Shown piece after piece: positions 61,327 through 64,000 of a stretch of DNA of 64,000 bases. Position numbers and translations under genes: made by a program. Position 1 is the stretch's first letter, and each line of letters starts with the position of its first letter. The DNA is from Mactromeris polynyma (lineage: Eukaryota; Mollusca; Bivalvia; Venerida; Mactridae). Location: positions 62,001 to 126,000 of the forward strand of contig JASFXZ010000110.1 in assembly GCA_032209605.1 (NCBI GenBank). Direction: 5' to 3'. The notes beneath the pieces were generated by a model. It was given only the letters and a program-made list of their open reading frames with translations, had not been told where the DNA came from and searched no databases.

Positions 61327-61577
61327 TTCGTCGCCTTATTTCCAGAACCCCGTAACTCAATTTTTGGCGGTTTTGAGCATTTTGTATCATTGAAACCGTC
61401 TCCCCTAGCTCATTCTATCTGTACTACCTATATTGTTCTGGAATGCACATTACTTATATAAAATGCAATTCCATTACCCCGTATGTAATTGTTATCTACA
61501 GGAGGGTAAAACTTTAAAGTTGTTTCTCCCAAAAGACGAAAAACAAGTTATGGGGTTCTGGAAATAATGCGACGAAT
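61327..61577. mobile_element. MITE with ~30-bp terminal inverted repeats in the UNC93 3' region
   Basis: The left end 'ttcgtcgccttatttccaga' + 'accccgtaact' is mirrored by 'agttatggggttctgg' + 'aaataatgcgacgaa' at the right, across about 250 bp. It starts 51 bases after the UNC93 stop codon and ends before the AATAAA at 61661, so it should be transcribed within the 3' untranslated region. Noncoding. Confidence 0.88.
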
Positions 61578-61660
61578 TTGGTTAAAATCGATGTTAGTAT
61601 TTTGATGTACTGTGTGTGTTGTCGACTGATGTATTATCAAACAATGTCACGCTGGTACTC

Positions 61661-61666
61661 AATAAA
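61661..61666 (+). terminator. Candidate polyadenylation signal for UNC93 gene
   Basis: AATAAA about 385 bases after the stop codon, in 'ctcaataaatttcgcc'. It would give a 3' untranslated region of about 400 bases that includes the MITE. Inferred from position only. Confidence 0.5.
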
Positions 61667-61902
61667 TTTCGCCACTCTTTCCGTCAAAAGTGCCAACCCG
61701 CCAGTATTATTTCATTAAGTTTCTAAAAAAGCAACTCGATACATCTTCTGCTGAGATTTCGATTGCATTTAGTAATAATACTGATTATTTAAATGAATGA
61801 AGTTATCGAAATCTCATTCATCGTTTCAGTTCACTTTGTCATAATGTAGAGGAGATTCTAAGAATACAAAATTGCGGGTTAGCGCTTATGAATCATGATT
61901 AG

Positions 61903-62084
61903 TACAGTAAAACCTGAATAATTAGACCACCCTTGGGGCCATTGAAAACTGGTCTTATTATTGAGGTGGTCTTAATATTGAGATTGAATAAAGAGCAAAT
62001 AAGTGAAAATGGACTTGAAAATTGTGTTCTTATTTTTGAGAAGGTCTTAATATTGAGGTGGTCTTTAAGTGAGGTGTTACTGTA
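61903..62084. mobile_element. Complete TA-flanked MITE, CAGTAAAACCT ends
   Basis: The element spans 61905-62082 (178 bp). It starts 'cagtaaaacctgaataatta' and ends 'gaggtgttactg', with TA at 61903-61904 and 62083-62084. The interior repeats 'ggtcttaatattgaggtggt' phrases. Ends and TA duplication fit the pogo/Tc1-mariner group. A fragment of the same family is at 50099-50225. Confidence 0.82.
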
Positions 62085-62840
62085 TATATACTGAGTACAT
62101 TTAAAAAACACACAAAACTGATTCTCTCAAGTTTTGTGAACTTAAGATGGGATACAAGAAAATAATTGTACATTGAATCATTTCAGGTTTATGCAGCATA
62201 TACTCGTACTATATATATCATTGCAAACGTTAGGTATACTATATTATATCATTGCAAACATTAGGTATTTACATATAAATAAGTTTCGAAATACAATAAA
62301 TTGACGCTTTACAAACATTTCACAGTTCTGAAACTGTGAGTTTTTTAATGTACTGAGTATATACTCGTATATCGTATACTGAAAGCCTCTTCGTATTTTG
62401 ATGACGATACTTTTAACGAATAATTATTATTGCCAGGACAATATTGTCCGAATATACGTTGATATGTTAATGAACATATTTTATATACATGTATATATAA
62501 TTATTATCCGTTTGTATGTGATTTGTATGTGATTTGTATGTGTTAAAGTGCGCTTGGAGCTGTAGTGACAGAAGCGTACATTACGCATACATTACGAACA
62601 GATCGAAGGTGACACGAAAGGGGAGAATGAATTGATTCATTTAACAATAAATGTTGGTCAACTTTGACTTAATTTATGAATACTACAGTACAATACCGAG
62701 TAATCAAGTTAAGCAGAGTAGACACGTGGCCATCATATCTTCAGGAATTGGCCGTATACACTGGTCGCATTCGTTCCAAGTATGTTAGGGACTCAATGAA
62801 TACGCAAACACATTTGAATCAGTTACGACGTTTTTATTTT

Positions 62841-62846
62841 TTTATT
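62841..62846 (-). terminator. Candidate polyadenylation signal for the right-edge gene
   Basis: TTTATT on the plus strand is AATAAA on the minus strand, 8 bases beyond the stop codon at 62855-62857. A further overlapping TTTATT is at about 62833. An unusually short 3' untranslated region would result, so this is tentative. Confidence 0.35.
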
Positions 62847-62854
62847 GAAATACT

Positions 62855-63679
62855 TTAATAACTCAAAGTGAGGTGGATGTCATGTCCGTCCCAACATTTT
62901 GACATTCCGTCACAGCTGGTCATGACGTACTCGCCGTGTTGATTCAATCTGATATCAATGCTGTGTTGATGGCCATTATCTATGCTTGTTAGGAGTCCTT
63001 TTACACTCTTTCCCGCTTTCAAGTCTTCAATATCATACTGGTGAATAACAACGTCGTGACCATGGAGACCGGGTGGGTCACGTGTTGTCTGCGAAACCTG
63101 TTATACCAACAGAATATTAAAACATGATGTACAACAAGTCACAATCTCTCTTTTAAGTTATACATTTGTAAATGAGCTTTTACAAAGGTGTCGTCATAAT
63201 GTTATGTCAAGATTATCAAAGATAACTTAAAGAACAAACTGACACTTCGATGAAGTGACTTGTGGAACTATTATTCATGCTAAAAGTGGAAAGTTGCCAC
63301 TAAAAACCACTTCGAAACAATAGTAATCCAGGTTCAATAATCAAACAAACTGCAATTCCAAACACCACACCAGTTATTTCACCTTAAAAATGAGTTTCTA
63401 TAGCCACTAGGTGGAATTTGGTCAATGTGAATCCTCGGGAAGAGGGATACATACACAGTTGAACATTATCTGACTTCTTTATTTTCGTATCATTTTTCAA
63501 TGCATTGTAGGCTTCATTGATAACACCCACAAATGATAAAACACCAGTGGTAAAGGAAGAGGAAAGTACATTACCCGAAGCAAATGCTCTTGGTTAGCGA
63601 CCAATGCATTTGCATTTGATACAGTGGTCGGCTCCTGTTCAAACAATTTGGAGTACGTCGGCATATTCATCACCATATC
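62855..63679 (-). CDS. Last two exons of an unrecognised gene running off the right edge
   Basis: Two minus-strand exons join in phase 0: 63679-63575 (35 codons, beginning DMVMNMPTYSKLFEQ) and 63097-62855 (80 codons plus TAA). Both have clean acceptors (gttgacag, tataacag) and a GTAATG donor. The last exon encodes a histidine- and aspartate-rich segment: GLHGHDVVIHQYDIEDL, SIDNGHQHSIDIRL, MTSCDGMSKCWDGHDIHL. Alternating hydrophobic and polar residues suggest a beta-rich domain, and the His/Asp pairs and two cysteines could bind metal or form a disulfide. No membrane segment is visible. I do not recognise the family. The 5' part lies beyond 64000 and would be needed for a call. Confidence 0.75.
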
Positions 63680-63879
63680 CTGTCAACATATACCATATAC
63701 ATTTATAGTACATTATTAAACGATATTTGAGGTTGGTGTGCGAAACGATTAAACTTCGTCCGAGTGGCTAAATGTTTGAGGCCCGACTCGTGCACGTTGG
63801 TCGCTGCATTACCGGACAGCGACTTTTCCGAAGTAGAACCTACGTGTAATTGACACGATTTTGCACAGTACAACCTGCC

Positions 63880-64000
63880 AAGAGCAGTCCTATATTGAGC
63901 ACATCTCCTCTTCAACAATAGTAGTTAAAATTACTGGCAATTCAACTTCTCTAGAGCAACAACCTCTCAACAACAGCCGATATTTGTGTCCCCTAAGGTT
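63880..64000 (+). repeat. Dispersed MITE-like repeat, 'cctctcaacaacagcc' family, copy 4 (cut by the edge)
   Basis: The text 'catctcctcttcaacaatag', 'cttctctagagcaacaacct' and 'ctcaacaacagccgatat' ends in 'gtgtcccctaaggtt' at the window edge. Order as in the other three copies. Confidence 0.6.

Overview
The window is animal nuclear DNA, most likely from a bivalve mollusc. It is AT-rich, its genes are split by long GT-AG introns, and it is dense in tRNA-headed SINEs, short foldback transposons and minisatellites. It also carries long degenerate repeats of the 'GGCCATAACTC' and 'ACTAGGTCACCAGGTCAAA' type, which I know from bivalve genomes. The clade call is inference; the eukaryotic call is firm. 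There is no bacterial-type gene organisation, CRISPR array or rRNA.

Six gene models can be supported, from left to right. (1) 6816-23432 (+): a seven-exon gene for an unrecognised 694-residue single-pass membrane protein with a signal peptide and a long, basic, serine-rich cytoplasmic tail. (2) 26362-34704 (-): twelve coding exons of ASH2L, the H3K4-methyltransferase core subunit, with an intact zinc-finger/winged-helix region and the first part of SPRY. The last SPRY exons and the DPY30-binding tail were not found. (3) 38729-40622 (+): a two-exon C2H2 zinc-finger protein with 13 complete fingers and one degenerate finger. (4) 46570-48258 (-): a BTB-BACK-Kelch (KLHL-type) protein with nearly all its coding sequence in one exon. 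(5) 54063-61276 (+): a complete seven-exon UNC93-family membrane protein of 492 residues. (6) 62855-63679 (-): the last two exons of an unrecognised gene that runs off the right edge. I joined exons by hand, checking reading phase, GT/AG sites and, for ASH2L and UNC93, family similarity.

The space between genes is mostly decayed mobile DNA. I see a 1,096-bp hAT-type non-autonomous element with an 8-bp target duplication (10809-11904) and a long-inverted-repeat element with 9-bp flanking repeats (about 36165-36550). There is also a 99-bp near-perfect hairpin with 8-bp flanking repeats (48591-48689), two pogo-like TA-flanked MITEs, a mariner DD34D transposase relic (about 50281-50622), and several SINEs with different tRNA heads. 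Five minisatellites have periods of 21, 27, 48, 54 and 69 bp.

The most interesting observation is the 69-bp minisatellite inside ASH2L (about 29033-29445). Its unit spans an exon-intron boundary, so the 5' splice site of that exon exists in six tandem copies. Each extra copy is free of stops and in frame (23 codons). Choosing a different donor could therefore add 0 to 5 units of 23 residues inside the SPRY domain.

The six genes show no sign of a shared pathway. They look like ordinary neighbours in a loosely packed animal genome.
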